A stretch of 64,000 nt of DNA, from contig SFFJ01000004.1 in the NCBI GenBank assembly GCA_004557855.1, positions 9,782-73,781 of the forward strand, in the 5' to 3' direction. The stretch comes from Oscillospiraceae bacterium (GTDB taxonomy: Bacteria > Bacillota > Clostridia > Oscillospirales > Ruminococcaceae). Below the pieces are notes generated by a model, which was given only the letters and a program-made list of their open reading frames with translations, searched no databases and was not told where the DNA came from. This document shows, in pieces, positions 8,012 to 15,706 of this stretch. Positions within the stretch are counted from its first letter, which is position 1, and every line of letters starts with the position of its first letter. The position numbers were made by a program, and so were the translations under genes.

Positions 8012-9358
8012 TTATGCGGCTTCCCGCGCAAACAGCATCGCATCCACGGTATAGCGGCCCGCCTCGGGGGTGATGTTCAGCTCCCCGCGGTACTTTTTCA
8101 CCACACGGGCTACTATGGTCTTGCCGTTGCCCCGGGACATCTTCTCCCGGTTGGCAGCATAGCTCCCGGCCGCATCGCCGCAGGTATTTTCGCACCGCAG
8201 CGAAAGCGTTCCGCCCGCCGCCCGCATCGAAAGCACCAGCCGCTTTTCCGCCGCCGTACCGGCCGCTTCTATGGCGTTATCCAAAAGATTGCTTATCAGC
8301 GTCACCAGATCATAATCATCAAAGCCCGCCGTTCCCGCCGCCAGGTGGATATCAAATTCCGCCTCGATCCCCGCCGTTCGGCAGTCGGCCGCCTTATTCA
8401 CCAGCAGCGCATTCAGGATGGGATTGCGGCAGTAGTGCAGGTTCAGCAGCCGGGGCGCGGTGATCTCCTCGGCATACTGCTGCAGGTCGGTGCCTGCGGG
8501 GGCGTTGGCCGTCAGGCTGCGGATCACCGCCGCATGGTTATTGATATCATGCTGCATTTCCCGTATCTGCTTCTGCTGCTCCTCCAGCAGCGCATAATAG
8601 CTTTGCTGCATTTTGGTGGCCTCCAGCCGGGCACGCAGCTCGGCGTTTTCGTTCATCCGCCGCACCATAACAAACAGCGCCAGATCCCCCAGAATTCCCA
8701 GCACCAGTGCGGCGATCCCGTAGGGGTTGTAAACGGCGGTGGATATCACCCGTGTGTACAGCACCATCGAGATAAAGAACAGGATGAACTGCGAAGCGGG
8801 GATGAGGATAAACGCCAGAATGTCCAACCGGGCGTTGCGGTTCTGCACCAGCCGGATGAGCCGGACGGCGACCCAGCAAAAGCCGAAGATGAGGATCTCC
8901 GAGGTGAGGATGGAGGCGTTAAAATACCACACGCCGCGGGTGTCGTCCAGCACATAGTGGTACATAAAATCGGGGATGAACCAAACGGCCATGGCGTCGC
9001 CCAGGCTCATGCCCAGAACCTCGATGATCTTTTCAAGGAAGAACATCAAAAGGCGCATGGCGATGCTGCCGTCGAATACCACAAACAAAAAAATGAGCTG
9101 CACGGCAAAGTAGAGCAGCGTCAGCGCAAGGAAGATGGGGCGGGCGTTAAAGCCGGGGATCTCCCGCAGATAGCTGATGGTGACCAGTGCGGCATACATC
9201 AGCAGCGTGATCCGGACAATATTTTTCCGGTTTTGATATTTCGGCTTAAAGGGGATAAACGCATGGATGAACCACACGAAAATAAAGGCGACAAGGTTAT
9301 TGACAAGGCCGTATATCGTGTTGGCAAAAAAGTGTGAGGTAAAAAATTGAATGATCAT
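8012..9358 (-). CDS. GHKL-type sensor histidine kinase (AgrC-like)
   Basis: A 448-aa protein. The N-terminal half holds about six membrane helices, followed by a coiled linker (RARLEATKMQQSYYALLEEQQKQIREMQHD). The phospho-acceptor segment is MQHDINNHAAVI, with His in the HD-x-NN pattern typical of GHKL kinases. The ATP-binding domain has the N-box LISNLLDNAIEAA and the G-box NREKMSRGNGKTIV. The pair with the upstream LytTR regulator is the classic Agr/Com-type peptide-sensing arrangement, but no precursor peptide gene was found nearby. AAAGGA precedes the ATG. Confidence 0.9.
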   Translation of the reverse strand: MIIQFFTSHFFANTIYGLVNNLVAFIFVWFIHAFIPFKPKYQNRKNIVRITLLMYAALVTISYLREIPGFNARPIFLALTLLYFAVQLIFLFVVFDGSIAMRLLMFFLEKIIEVLGMSLGDAMAVWFIPDFMYHYVLDDTRGVWYFNASILTSEILIFGFCWVAVRLIRLVQNRNARLDILAFILIPASQFILFFISMVLYTRVISTAVYNPYGIAALVLGILGDLALFVMVRRMNENAELRARLEATKMQQSYYALLEEQQKQIREMQHDINNHAAVIRSLTANAPAGTDLQQYAEEITAPRLLNLHYCRNPILNALLVNKAADCRTAGIEAEFDIHLAAGTAGFDDYDLVTLISNLLDNAIEAAGTAAEKRLVLSMRAAGGTLSLRCENTCGDAAGSYAANREKMSRGNGKTIVARVVKKYRGELNITPEAGRYTVDAMLFAREAA

Positions 9359-9370
9359 AGTCGTTTTCCT

Positions 9371-9486
9371 TTACGGGCCGCCGCGGTATTTTCGGAATCG
9401 TTTCCGCACGGCGGCGCAGTAGGTGTGGCTGATGGGCACCACGGTGCCGTCCTTCATCAAAAAGCGTTCCCGCCGGAAGGCGGCAT
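9371..9486 (-). pseudogene. Duplicated 3' fragment of the LytTR regulator gene
   Basis: Read on the minus strand, this stretch encodes AAFRRERFLMKDGTVVP-ISHTYCAAVRK...stop, matching the last 38 or so residues of the LytTR protein (AAFRRESFLMKDGTVVP-ISHAYYAAVRE...stop). The reading frame and stop codon are preserved, but there is no start or upstream domain. It lies between the regulator and kinase genes, downstream of the intact copy. Confidence 0.88.
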
Positions 9487-9511
9487 GGGGCAGGGAAGGG
9501 GTGCAGGCGGC

Positions 9512-10228
9512 TTACAGGTCGCCGCTGTGATACTTCTGAAACTCCTCCCGCACGGCGGCGTAGTAGGCGTGGCTGATGGGCACAACGGTGCCGTCCTTCA
9601 TCAAAAAGCTCTCCCGCCGGAAGGCGGCAACATGAGAGAGGTTCACCGCAAAGCTGTTGTGGCACCGCAAAAAGGAGGGCGAGTCAAGCTGCGTCAGCAG
9701 GTCGTCCAGCGGGGCGGCGGTGGAAACGCATTCCCCATCTGCGGTGTGAATATTGGTGACCCGCAGCCGCCGTTCCAGCCGCGTGATCTCCCGTTTTTCC
9801 AAAACCAGCTGACCGTTTTTCTGCGGCAGCACCAGCCGGCTGTTTTCCGCCTCATGCAGCGCCGCCAGCGCCATTTCCAGCGCCTTCGGCAGATGCTCCT
9901 CCATCCGGGGCTTGTAGACATAATAAACATGGCGGGTGGCATAGGCGTCGGGGGCGTAGTCCAGGTACCCGGTAAGATAGATGATCTGGCAGGCGGGCAG
10001 CAGCAGGTTCAGCTCCTCCCCCACCGTAATGCCGTCGGTATCCCCCAGCTCAATATCCAGTACCGCCAGCTGGAACCGGCAGTTCTCCTCCCGCACCGCA
10101 CGCAGCAGCGCCTCCCCGCCATCGTAAAGGGAAAGCAGTACCTCCTGCGGCGCAAAATAGTCCCGCAGCCATGCGGCGGTCATTTCCCGCAGCTCTTTTT
10201 CGTCATCGCATACCGCAATTTTTACCAT
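9512..10228 (-). CDS. LytTR-family response regulator
   Basis: A 238-aa protein. The receiver domain (residues about 1-120) shows VCDDEKE (acidic pocket), VLDIELGDTDG with the phospho-Asp, and the conserved Lys in YVYKPRMEEHLPK. The LytTR DNA-binding domain (about 140-238) shows the hallmark segments FLRCHNSFAVNLSHVAAF and FLMKDGTVVPISHAYYAAVREEF. Regulators of this type bind direct repeats upstream of target promoters, often their own. It is transcribed ahead of the GHKL kinase. The ATG at 10228 follows GGAGGG. Confidence 0.94.
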   Translation of the reverse strand: MVKIAVCDDEKELREMTAAWLRDYFAPQEVLLSLYDGGEALLRAVREENCRFQLAVLDIELGDTDGITVGEELNLLLPACQIIYLTGYLDYAPDAYATRHVYYVYKPRMEEHLPKALEMALAALHEAENSRLVLPQKNGQLVLEKREITRLERRLRVTNIHTADGECVSTAAPLDDLLTQLDSPSFLRCHNSFAVNLSHVAAFRRESFLMKDGTVVPISHAYYAAVREEFQKYHSGDL

Positions 10229-10260
10229 ACTGCTCCCTCCTGTTTCTTGTATTATGTAAG

Positions 10261-10289
10261 ATTATATCACACTCGGGATGATTTTGGAA
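10261..10289 (-). promoter_or_regulatory. Candidate promoter of the LytTR/GHKL operon
   Basis: On the minus strand TTCCAA (plus 10284-10289) and TATAAT (plus 10261-10266) are spaced 17 bp. Just upstream are two GTCA half-sites in direct repeat (GTCAAGTTATTGTCA), which could be a LytTR operator; that last point is a guess. Confidence 0.6.
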
Positions 10290-10517
10290 GAAAAACTGAC
10301 AATAACTTGACTGATTATGCCGCAAATGCCATTCTTTCTTCCCCTCCCGCCGCCTTTGTGCTACAATGACATTGTCGGAACAGCAGAGAAACCCGCATTT
10401 TCCTGCCCCGATCCCCAACCGATCCGATACCGAGAAAACAGAAGATGGAGCGTCCCGGGGCCCGTTGTGCGAAACAGCGGGCCTCGGGGCATTTTCCCGC
10501 CAAATCCAAGCCAAAAC

Positions 10518-10590
10518 CAAAAGGGCCCGCCGCATAACCCGGCAGGCCCCGTTTTTATCCCATCCTCACCGCCCGGACGGCACCCCGCCC
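10518..10590 (-). repeat. Duplicated LysR 3' end with its terminator
   Basis: The stretch repeats the terminator hairpin found at 10756-10802, followed by a near copy of the last 20 or so bp of the LysR gene including the stop (TCACCGCCCG-ACGG pattern at 10566 and 10803). The offset between copies is 237 bp, with a cloverleaf element between them. The rest of 10229-10802 contains no gene. Confidence 0.75.
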
Positions 10591-10620
10591 CCGCACACCT
10601 CTGCCGCAGTGCAGGCTTAC

Positions 10621-10713
10621 GGCCCGCAGGGCAAACCGTCCTCCGGACGGTTTTAGGGGGCGGCCTGCGGCCGCCCCCCACGGCGGCGCCGGGCGCCGCC
10701 GGCCCTGCGGGCC
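10621..10713. repeat. Cloverleaf palindromic element, copy 3
   Basis: 93 bp. Outer stem variant GGCCCGCAGGGC/GCCCTGCGGGCC. Arms: AAACCGTCC-TCC-GGACGGTTT, GGGGGCGGCC-TGC-GGCCGCCCCC, and a CGGCGGCGCC-GGG-type arm. Confidence 0.88.
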
Positions 10714-10755
10714 TCCCCTCTGCCCTTCCTTGCCGCCCCCCCTGCACCCCCACGC

Positions 10756-10802
10756 AAAAGGGCCCGCCGCATAGCCCGGCAGGCCCCGTTTTTACCCCAT
10801 CC
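10756..10802. terminator. Terminator downstream of the LysR gene
   Basis: The hairpin GGGCCTGCCG...CGGCGGGCCC lies directly after the LysR stop codon on the minus strand, followed by TTTT. T-rich tracts occur on both sides, so it may act in both directions. Confidence 0.75.
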
Positions 10803-11714
10803 TCACCGCCCGAACGGTACCGCCGCCCGCAGCGCCTCCACAAACTGCGCCAGCGCGGGGTTGGCGGTATCCTGCCGCCAGATGGCGATGACCTCCTCCT
10901 TTTCCTCCGCCCCCGTCAGCGGGATGAACACCAGATTTTCCGCCGGGGAATACTTGCGGGCGGAATAGTCCGGCAGGATGGAGACCCCCTCCTCCGCCGC
11001 CACCATCATCAGGATGCTTTCGATATCGGAGGAGCAGAAAAGGATATTGGGGCGATAGCCCGCCTCCTTGTACAGGTTCATAAAAAAGGCGTCCCCGTAG
11101 GAGTCCAGCGTTTCGGCGGGCGACATATAAATAATGGGCTCCCCCCGCAGCTCCCGGCGGGTCAGCCGCAGCCGCTGCGCCAGCGGGTGCCCCGCATACA
11201 GCGCCGCCACCAGACGCACCTCCTCCACCGGCAGCCAGTCCACCCGTTCCTCCTGCCGCAGGTTGGTGCTGTCCCACGTCAGGATGAGATCAAACTGATC
11301 GTTCAGCAGCCCCGCCGCCAGCTGGTCGGTGGTGCAGCGGTAAAAGGTGGTAAGCAGGTTGGTGTGCCGCTGGTGGAACTGCCGCAGAAAATCGGTAAAT
11401 TCGCTCTGCTCGTACCCTTTTAGATAGCCCACCCGCAGCGTCCCCGCCAGCCCGGTGGCCGCCCCGTGGGCCCGGTCAATGGCATGGTCCATCCGCTCCA
11501 GAATCGCCTTGGCTTCGGCCAAAAAGGCCTGCCCGGCCGGGGTCAGCGTCACCGGTCGGGTGCCGCGGTCAAACAGGGGACACCCCAGCATCTCCTCCAG
11601 CAGCTTGATCTGCTGCGTGATGGCCGTCTGCGAGATAAAAAACTGGTCTGCCGCCTTGGTAAAGCTCCGGGTTTCCGCCGCCGCCACAAAGTACCGCAGT
11701 TGATTTCGGTTCAT
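10803..11714 (-). CDS. LysR-family transcriptional regulator
   Basis: A 303-aa protein. The N-terminal winged helix-turn-helix is NQLRYFVAAAETRSFTKAAD-QFFISQTAITQQIKLLEEMLG-PLFDRGTRPVTLTPAG, then a coiled linker and a two-lobed effector domain (LRVGYLKG onward). The ATG at 11714 is preceded by GGAGGAG; the longer open frame upstream runs through repeat DNA and is discarded. It is divergent from the sodium-dependent transporter, with back-to-back promoters sharing the same -35 region, so it probably controls that transporter. The co-inducer is unknown, perhaps the transported amino acid. Confidence 0.93.
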   Translation of the reverse strand: MNRNQLRYFVAAAETRSFTKAADQFFISQTAITQQIKLLEEMLGCPLFDRGTRPVTLTPAGQAFLAEAKAILERMDHAIDRAHGAATGLAGTLRVGYLKGYEQSEFTDFLRQFHQRHTNLLTTFYRCTTDQLAAGLLNDQFDLILTWDSTNLRQEERVDWLPVEEVRLVAALYAGHPLAQRLRLTRRELRGEPIIYMSPAETLDSYGDAFFMNLYKEAGYRPNILFCSSDIESILMMVAAEEGVSILPDYSARKYSPAENLVFIPLTGAEEKEEVIAIWRQDTANPALAQFVEALRAAVPFGR

Positions 11715-11769
11715 GCTCCTCCGCCCTTTCCTTTTCACGCTGCCGCTGCCTGTGCAGGCGCCGGGTACC

Positions 11770-11955
11770 GGGCCGCAGGCCGCCCGCCGCTTTGCGGCGG
11801 GCAAGCGGGCTCTGCCCGCTTCGGCGGCTCCGCCGCCGGGCCTGCGGCCCTCCGCCGGCACACCCGCCGGGCCTGCGGCCCTCCGCCGGCACACCCGCCG
11901 GGCCTGCGGCCCTCCGCCGGCACACCCGCCGGGCCTGCGGCCCTCCGCCCGGCAC
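11770..11955. repeat. Cloverleaf palindromic element, copy 4, with tandem right-arm tail
   Basis: 11770-11850 is a cloverleaf with outer stem GGGCCGCAGGCC/GGCCTGCGGCCC and arms GCCCGCCGC-TTT-GCGGCGGGC, AAGCGGGC-TCT-GCCCGCTT and CGGCGGC-TCC-GCCGCCG. The right outer arm is then repeated about three more times in 31-bp units joined by TCCGCCGGCACACCCGCC. Confidence 0.9.
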
Positions 11956-11991
11956 ACCCGCCGCATCGGCAACAACATAACTTTTTCTTAT

Positions 11992-12019
11992 ATTATAATG
12001 CAAAAATACTCCTTGTCAA
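11992..12019 (-). promoter_or_regulatory. Promoter of the LysR gene
   Basis: On the minus strand TTGACA (plus 12014-12019), 16 bp, TATAAT (plus 11992-11997). Its -35 overlaps the -35 of the divergent transporter promoter. Confidence 0.8.
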
Positions 12020-12041
12020 TGCGCCTTCTCCGCCCTATAAT
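12013..12041 (+). promoter_or_regulatory. Promoter of the sodium-dependent transporter gene
   Basis: TTGTCA (12013-12018), 17 bp, TATAAT (12036-12041). The -35 hexamer is almost coextensive with the opposite-strand TTGACA. Confidence 0.8.
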
Positions 12042-12075
12042 AAGTCCATTATATTACTGCACCAAGGAGCATACT

Positions 12076-13431
12076 ATGCAAAGAGAAAACTTCCGTTCCC
12101 GGATGGGCTTCCTGTTAGTCAGCGCCGGCTGTGCCATCGGCATCGGTAATGTGTGGCGCTTTCCCACCATCACCGGCCAGTACGGCGGCGGGTACTTCGT
12201 CCTATTCTACCTCATCTGCCTTGTCATCATGGGCATCCCCGTTATGACGATGGAGCTGGCCGTCGGCCGCGCCAGCCGTAAAAGTGCGGTGCGGGCGTAT
12301 CAGACCCTCGAAAAGCCGGGTCAAAAGTGGCACATCCATGGCTGGTTCTGCATGATCGGCTGCTGCCTGCTGATGATGTACTACACCAGCGTCACCGGCT
12401 GGATGGTGGACTACTTCTGCAAATTCCTCACCGGCCGCTTCACCGCCGGGATGGACAGCGAGCAGATCAACGGTGTGTTCGGGCAGATGCTCTCCTCTCC
12501 GGGTGAATTGACGATATTCATGGTCATCGTGGTGGTGGCGGGCTTCCTTATCTGCAGCATCGGCGTGCAAAAGGGTCTCGAGCGCATCACCAAGGTGATG
12601 ATGGTTGCCCTGCTAGCGCTCATCCTTGTGCTGGCGATCCACAGCCTTACGCTGCCCGGCGCCGCCGAGGGCATGAAGTTCTACCTGCTGCCCTCCGCCG
12701 ACAGCATCCGGGCAAACGGGCTGGGCCATACCATTACCGCTGCGATGAACCAGGCGTTCTTCACGTTAAGTCTCGGCATCGCCGCAATGGAGATCTTCGG
12801 CAGCTACATGAGCCGGGAGCATACCCTCGCCGGGGAAGCCACCCGCATCTGCATCCTGGATACCTTTGTTGCATTGATGTCCGGCGTTATCATCTTCCCG
12901 GCCTGCTTCTCCTACGGCGTCCGGCCAGATGACGGCACCTCCCTCATCTTCAAAACCCTGCCCAACGTCTTTGTCAATATGCAGGGCGGCCGGCTGTGGG
13001 GCACCCTGTTCTTCCTGTTCATGATCTTCGCCAGCTTCTCCACCGTCCTCGCCGTCTTTGAAAATCTGTTGGCCTTCGCAGTGGATACCTTCGGCATCAG
13101 CCGCAAAAAGGCTTCGGTCATCGGCTGCATCGCCATTCTGGTGTTAAGCATGCCCTGCGTCCTCGGCTTCAATGTCTGGGGCGATCTGCAGCTCATCGGC
13201 GGCCGCGGCGTGCTGGATAGCGAAGACTTCCTCGTCAGCAACCTGCTGCTGCCCATCGGCTCCATCATCTATCTGCTGTTCTGCGTCAGTCGCTGGGGCT
13301 GGGGCTTCGACCACTACCTGGAGGAAGCCAATACCGGCGCCGGGCCCAAGCTTCCCCGCTGGCTGCGCCCCTATTTCCGCTATGTCCTCCCTGTGCTTAT
13401 CGTTATCATTCTGGTGCAGGGCCTCATTTAA
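12076..13431 (+). CDS. Neurotransmitter:sodium symporter (SNF) family transporter
   Basis: A 451-aa polytopic protein of the NSS/SNF family, which co-transports amino acids or related amines with sodium. The N terminus SRMGFLLVSAGCAIGIGNVWRFP carries the family signature with the unwound TM1 sodium-site glycines (GxGNxWRFP). Later segments fit the 11-12 helix LeuT-like fold: GGGYFVLFYLICLVIMGIP, TGWMVDYFCKF and AFFTLSLGIAAMEIFGSYM. AAGGAGC precedes the ATG. LysR divergence suggests substrate-induced expression. Tryptophan and tyrosine transporters of this length are known in Firmicutes, but the substrate here is undetermined. Confidence 0.92.
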   Translation: MQRENFRSRMGFLLVSAGCAIGIGNVWRFPTITGQYGGGYFVLFYLICLVIMGIPVMTMELAVGRASRKSAVRAYQTLEKPGQKWHIHGWFCMIGCCLLMMYYTSVTGWMVDYFCKFLTGRFTAGMDSEQINGVFGQMLSSPGELTIFMVIVVVAGFLICSIGVQKGLERITKVMMVALLALILVLAIHSLTLPGAAEGMKFYLLPSADSIRANGLGHTITAAMNQAFFTLSLGIAAMEIFGSYMSREHTLAGEATRICILDTFVALMSGVIIFPACFSYGVRPDDGTSLIFKTLPNVFVNMQGGRLWGTLFFLFMIFASFSTVLAVFENLLAFAVDTFGISRKKASVIGCIAILVLSMPCVLGFNVWGDLQLIGGRGVLDSEDFLVSNLLLPIGSIIYLLFCVSRWGWGFDHYLEEANTGAGPKLPRWLRPYFRYVLPVLIVIILVQGLI

Positions 13432-13450
13432 GAAAACAAAATCCCAAAGC

Positions 13451-13478
13451 AAGGGCCGCCCTCCGGGGCGGCCTTTTG
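13451..13478 (+). terminator. Terminator of the sodium-dependent transporter gene
   Basis: GGGCCGCCC-TCC-GGGGCGGCC followed by TTTT, about 20 nt after the stop. Confidence 0.85.
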
Positions 13479-13502
13479 CTGCCCCCTGCAAGCCGCAGCA
13501 CA

Positions 13503-13596
13503 GGGCCCGCAGGGCAGCCCGGGCTTCGCCCGGGCTTGGGGGGCGGCCTGCGGCCGCCCCCCTACGGCCGCCTGCGGCGGCCGGCCCTGCGGGCCC
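13503..13596. repeat. Cloverleaf palindromic element, copy 5
   Basis: Outer stem GGGCCCGCAGGGC/GCCCTGCGGGCCC. Arms: AGCCCGGGC-TTC-GCCCGGGCT, GGGGGGCGGCC-TGC-GGCCGCCCCCC and CGGCCGCC-TGC-GGCGGCCG. Related in its middle arm to copy 3. Confidence 0.88.
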
Positions 13597-13728
13597 GCCC
13601 TCCCTCCCTCGCCAATTCCCACAAACTTTCCCCCGCCGCCTTGTCTATTTTCCCATCCCCCGTTTTTTCTCCCGCCCCCCGCAAAAACCCCCAAGAAAAT
13701 CTCTCCGCCCCAAAAAACCACCCTCCCG

Positions 13729-13884
13729 TTGCAAAATCGCAACACCACCCCGCATTTTTCCCACCATATCCCCTGCAAAACCACCAACCATTCCCCATTA
13801 TCTTTGTGCATCTGCAAAAATCCGTCCGTTGCAAAAATGCAGCAAGTTGCAAATCTGCAACAAACTTTGTTTGCAAAAATGCAA
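13729..13884. promoter_or_regulatory. Four copies of a TTGCA-N4-TGCAA palindrome upstream of a small membrane gene
   Basis: Sites: 13729-13742 (TTGCAAAATCGCAA), 13829-13842 (TTGCAAAAATGCAG), 13847-13860 (TTGCAAATCTGCAA) and 13871-13884 (TTGCAAAAATGCAA). The last overlaps the -35 of the promoter for the 96-aa protein gene. The same palindrome recurs at 18360-18502 in front of the 4-hydroxybutyrate genes. This looks like an operator set. The binding protein is not known; the nearby PAS-AAA+ regulator is the candidate. Confidence 0.75.
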
Positions 13885-13898
13885 CAAAACGGTATAAT
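13870..13898 (+). promoter_or_regulatory. Promoter of the 96-aa membrane protein gene
   Basis: TTTGCA (13870-13875), 17 bp, TATAAT (13893-13898). The -35 lies inside a TTGCA palindrome, so binding there should affect RNA polymerase directly. Confidence 0.65.
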
Positions 13899-13942
13899 GA
13901 TAACAGGAAACCCCACAATTCGATACCAACGGAGGAACTAAT

Positions 13943-14233
13943 ATGAAGTGGCTTGATACCATCGTCTATATCCTGTACGGCTGCGGCGCTTTGATCCTGC
14001 TGCTGTTCATCGCCAATCTCATCCTGGCCAAAACCCGCGGCACGGACTCCAAATGGGTGCGCCGCCTGCTGTATATCGTGGCCATCATCGCGGCCGTGCT
14101 CGGCACCATCCGTTCCAAATTCGTCTATTCCGAAACGGTTTTCTTCGCCGATATCCTGGTGGTGCTCTGCATCATCATCGCCTTCGTCCGCTCCGAAAAG
14201 CCCCCTGTCCCGATGGAGGATGACGAGCAATAG
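13943..14233 (+). CDS. Small membrane protein of unknown function
   Basis: A 96-aa protein with three hydrophobic segments: IVYILYGCGALILLLFIANLIL (residues about 7-28), LLYIVAIIAAVLGTI (42-56) and VFFADILVVLCIIIAFV (66-82), and a short acidic tail. CGGAGGAAC precedes the ATG. It is monocistronic and preceded by four TTGCA-N4-TGCAA palindromes shared with the 4-hydroxybutyrate locus, which is the only clue to a role. Not recognised. Confidence 0.75.
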   Translation: MKWLDTIVYILYGCGALILLLFIANLILAKTRGTDSKWVRRLLYIVAIIAAVLGTIRSKFVYSETVFFADILVVLCIIIAFVRSEKPPVPMEDDEQ

Positions 14234-14296
14234 TGCGCTTTCGGCGGCAGGCACGCCCCTTGTCCCCGCCGCCATCCTGCCGCTGCCGCAGGCTTC

Positions 14297-14377
14297 GGCC
14301 GCAGGCCAAACCGTCCTGCGGACGGTTTCGGCGGGCTTCGCCCGCCGGCCCCGGCTGCGCCGGGGCGGCCTGCGGCC
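14297..14377. repeat. Cloverleaf palindromic element, copy 6
   Basis: Outer stem GGCCGCAGGCC/GGCCTGCGGCC. Arms: AAACCGTCC-TGC-GGACGGTTT, CGGCGGGC-TTC-GCCCGCCG and GCCCCGGC-TGC-GCCGGGGC. In the inverted orientation this has the same arm set as copy 8 (41313-41395), with different loops. It sits between convergent genes. Confidence 0.9.
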
Positions 14378-14464
14378 TCCCGCACAAACCCGCAAAAAAA
14401 CAGCCCGCCGCCGCACCCATCCGGTGCCGGCCGCGAGCCGTCCCTCTGTTTCAAATTCAAATCA

Positions 14465-14800
14465 TCACAGCCGCAGCTGCTCCTCCTGCGCCTGCGCCTC
14501 CTGCTTCTTCAGCCAGCGCAGCTTGATCCCGCGGGAGATCATCGCCACCACCGAGCCGATGGCGCCCAGCAGCCCCAGCCACCCGAAGAACATTCCGGCA
14601 GTGACCTCACTGGCCGGATCGTTGCCCCGGCACAGCAGCTCCATGCCGCCGAAAAGCAGCAGGCACCCCGCCAGCACCAGCGGGATCACATACCACTTTG
14701 CGGTGGGCTTGCCGGTGGAAAAGCCTACGTCCAGCGTGACCAGCAGCAGGATGATACACAGGATCGTCCCTTGAGAAAGCAGCGTTCGGATCAGAAACAT
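14465..14800 (-). CDS. Small membrane protein of unknown function
   Basis: A 111-aa protein with three hydrophobic segments (GTILCIILLLVTLDVGF, YVIPLVLAGCLLLFGGMEL, AGMFFGWLGLLGAIGSVVAMI) and a charged Gln/Glu-rich tail (RWLKKQEAQAQEEQLRL). The ATG follows GGAGGAGAATTGAT and lies 1 nt after the stop of the upstream 204-aa membrane protein gene, so the two are an operon. No family recognised. Confidence 0.72.
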   Translation of the reverse strand: MFLIRTLLSQGTILCIILLLVTLDVGFSTGKPTAKWYVIPLVLAGCLLLFGGMELLCRGNDPASEVTAGMFFGWLGLLGAIGSVVAMISRGIKLRWLKKQEAQAQEEQLRL

Positions 14801-14801
14801 A

Positions 14802-15416
14802 TCAATTCTCCTCCGTCTCTTTTTCTTCGGCAGGGGTCTCGGCCGTCAGCTTTCCGGCCAGCGCCGCCAGCTCCTCCGGCGAAAGGCTGTTGCGCAGCTG
14901 CTCCATCCGCTGCTCCAGGTCTCTCTGGGCCTCGGCGGCCGCATTTTTCGCCCGTTCTATGTTCTGTCTCTCGTATGCGCGCGCAAGGCCCTCGGCATAT
15001 TCACGGCCGGTGGGGGCGGGCGCCACGGGGATCAAAGCCGTCAAACCGCAAAGCACCAGCACCAGCTTCAGGCAGGCGATGGCCGCCCCGTAGCTGGGGA
15101 ATTCGGTATTCAGGGTAGAAAGATACATCGCCTTGTAGTCGGCAAACAGCACCACCGTGATGACGCACCAAACCAGAAAAACACCGAATGCCAGGATGAG
15201 CTTTTTGTTGCTGTTAAGGCCGCGGCGGTTGCAGAACAGGATGCCCCCGATGACCAGCAGCGCCAGCATCACCAGCTCGATGATAAGGCAGGCGGGCCAG
15301 GTGGGCAGCCCCTGCTTAAGATAGTCCCGGCACAGCACCAGGTCGCCGATGATGACCGCAAGAAACAGGATAATGGCAGCAACGAACCGGGCACGGGGCG
15401 CTCTATTATTTTCCAT
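14802..15416 (-). CDS. Membrane protein with C-terminal coiled-coil tail
   Basis: A 204-aa protein. Four hydrophobic helices fall in the first 130 residues (ARFVAAIILFLAVIIGDLVL, CLIIELVMLALLVIGGILF, LILAFGVFLVWCVITVVLF, AIACLKLVLVLCGLTALIPV). A highly charged helical tail follows (about residues 140-200: ERQNIERAKNAAAEAQRDLE...). GAGGTG precedes the ATG. The tail suggests protein-protein contact on the cytoplasmic side. Encoded with the 111-aa membrane protein; function unknown. Confidence 0.75.
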   Translation of the reverse strand: MENNRAPRARFVAAIILFLAVIIGDLVLCRDYLKQGLPTWPACLIIELVMLALLVIGGILFCNRRGLNSNKKLILAFGVFLVWCVITVVLFADYKAMYLSTLNTEFPSYGAAIACLKLVLVLCGLTALIPVAPAPTGREYAEGLARAYERQNIERAKNAAAEAQRDLEQRMEQLRNSLSPEELAALAGKLTAETPAEEKETEEN

Positions 15417-15706
15417 ATTTTACACCTCTTTCGTAGAATGACAGGCTCATTTGTAAACTTTTTGTTAAAAAATGTTGTTTTTTAACCTTTTCGATGCAAA
15501 AAACACCGGATTCGGCCGTATTAGTGGGGGGACTTTTTCCCACCCGGCATCCGCCGAATTCAGCAAAAGTGTAGCATATGTTTTCCCGGTTGGCAAGTTT
15601 TTTCCCGAATTCGGCTTTTATCGGCGGGACACCACGTCCCATCGTCAGCAAATAATTTACGGCGCCGGCCCCCTGCCGGACCGCCGGCTTTAAGGAGGAT
15701 TTTCTC
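15417..15706. other. Divergent intergenic region
   Basis: About 290 bp between divergent genes, more AT-rich than surroundings in 15440-15500 (GTAAACTTTTTGTTAAAAAATG) and so probably holding the promoters. No clean 17-bp-spaced promoter, gene or repeat was identified. Confidence 0.5.

Noticed and set aside
11715..11978. N-terminal extension of the LysR protein
   Set aside because: It would encode only cloverleaf and tail repeats; the standard LysR start MNRNQLRYF with GGAGGAG upstream is at 11714.
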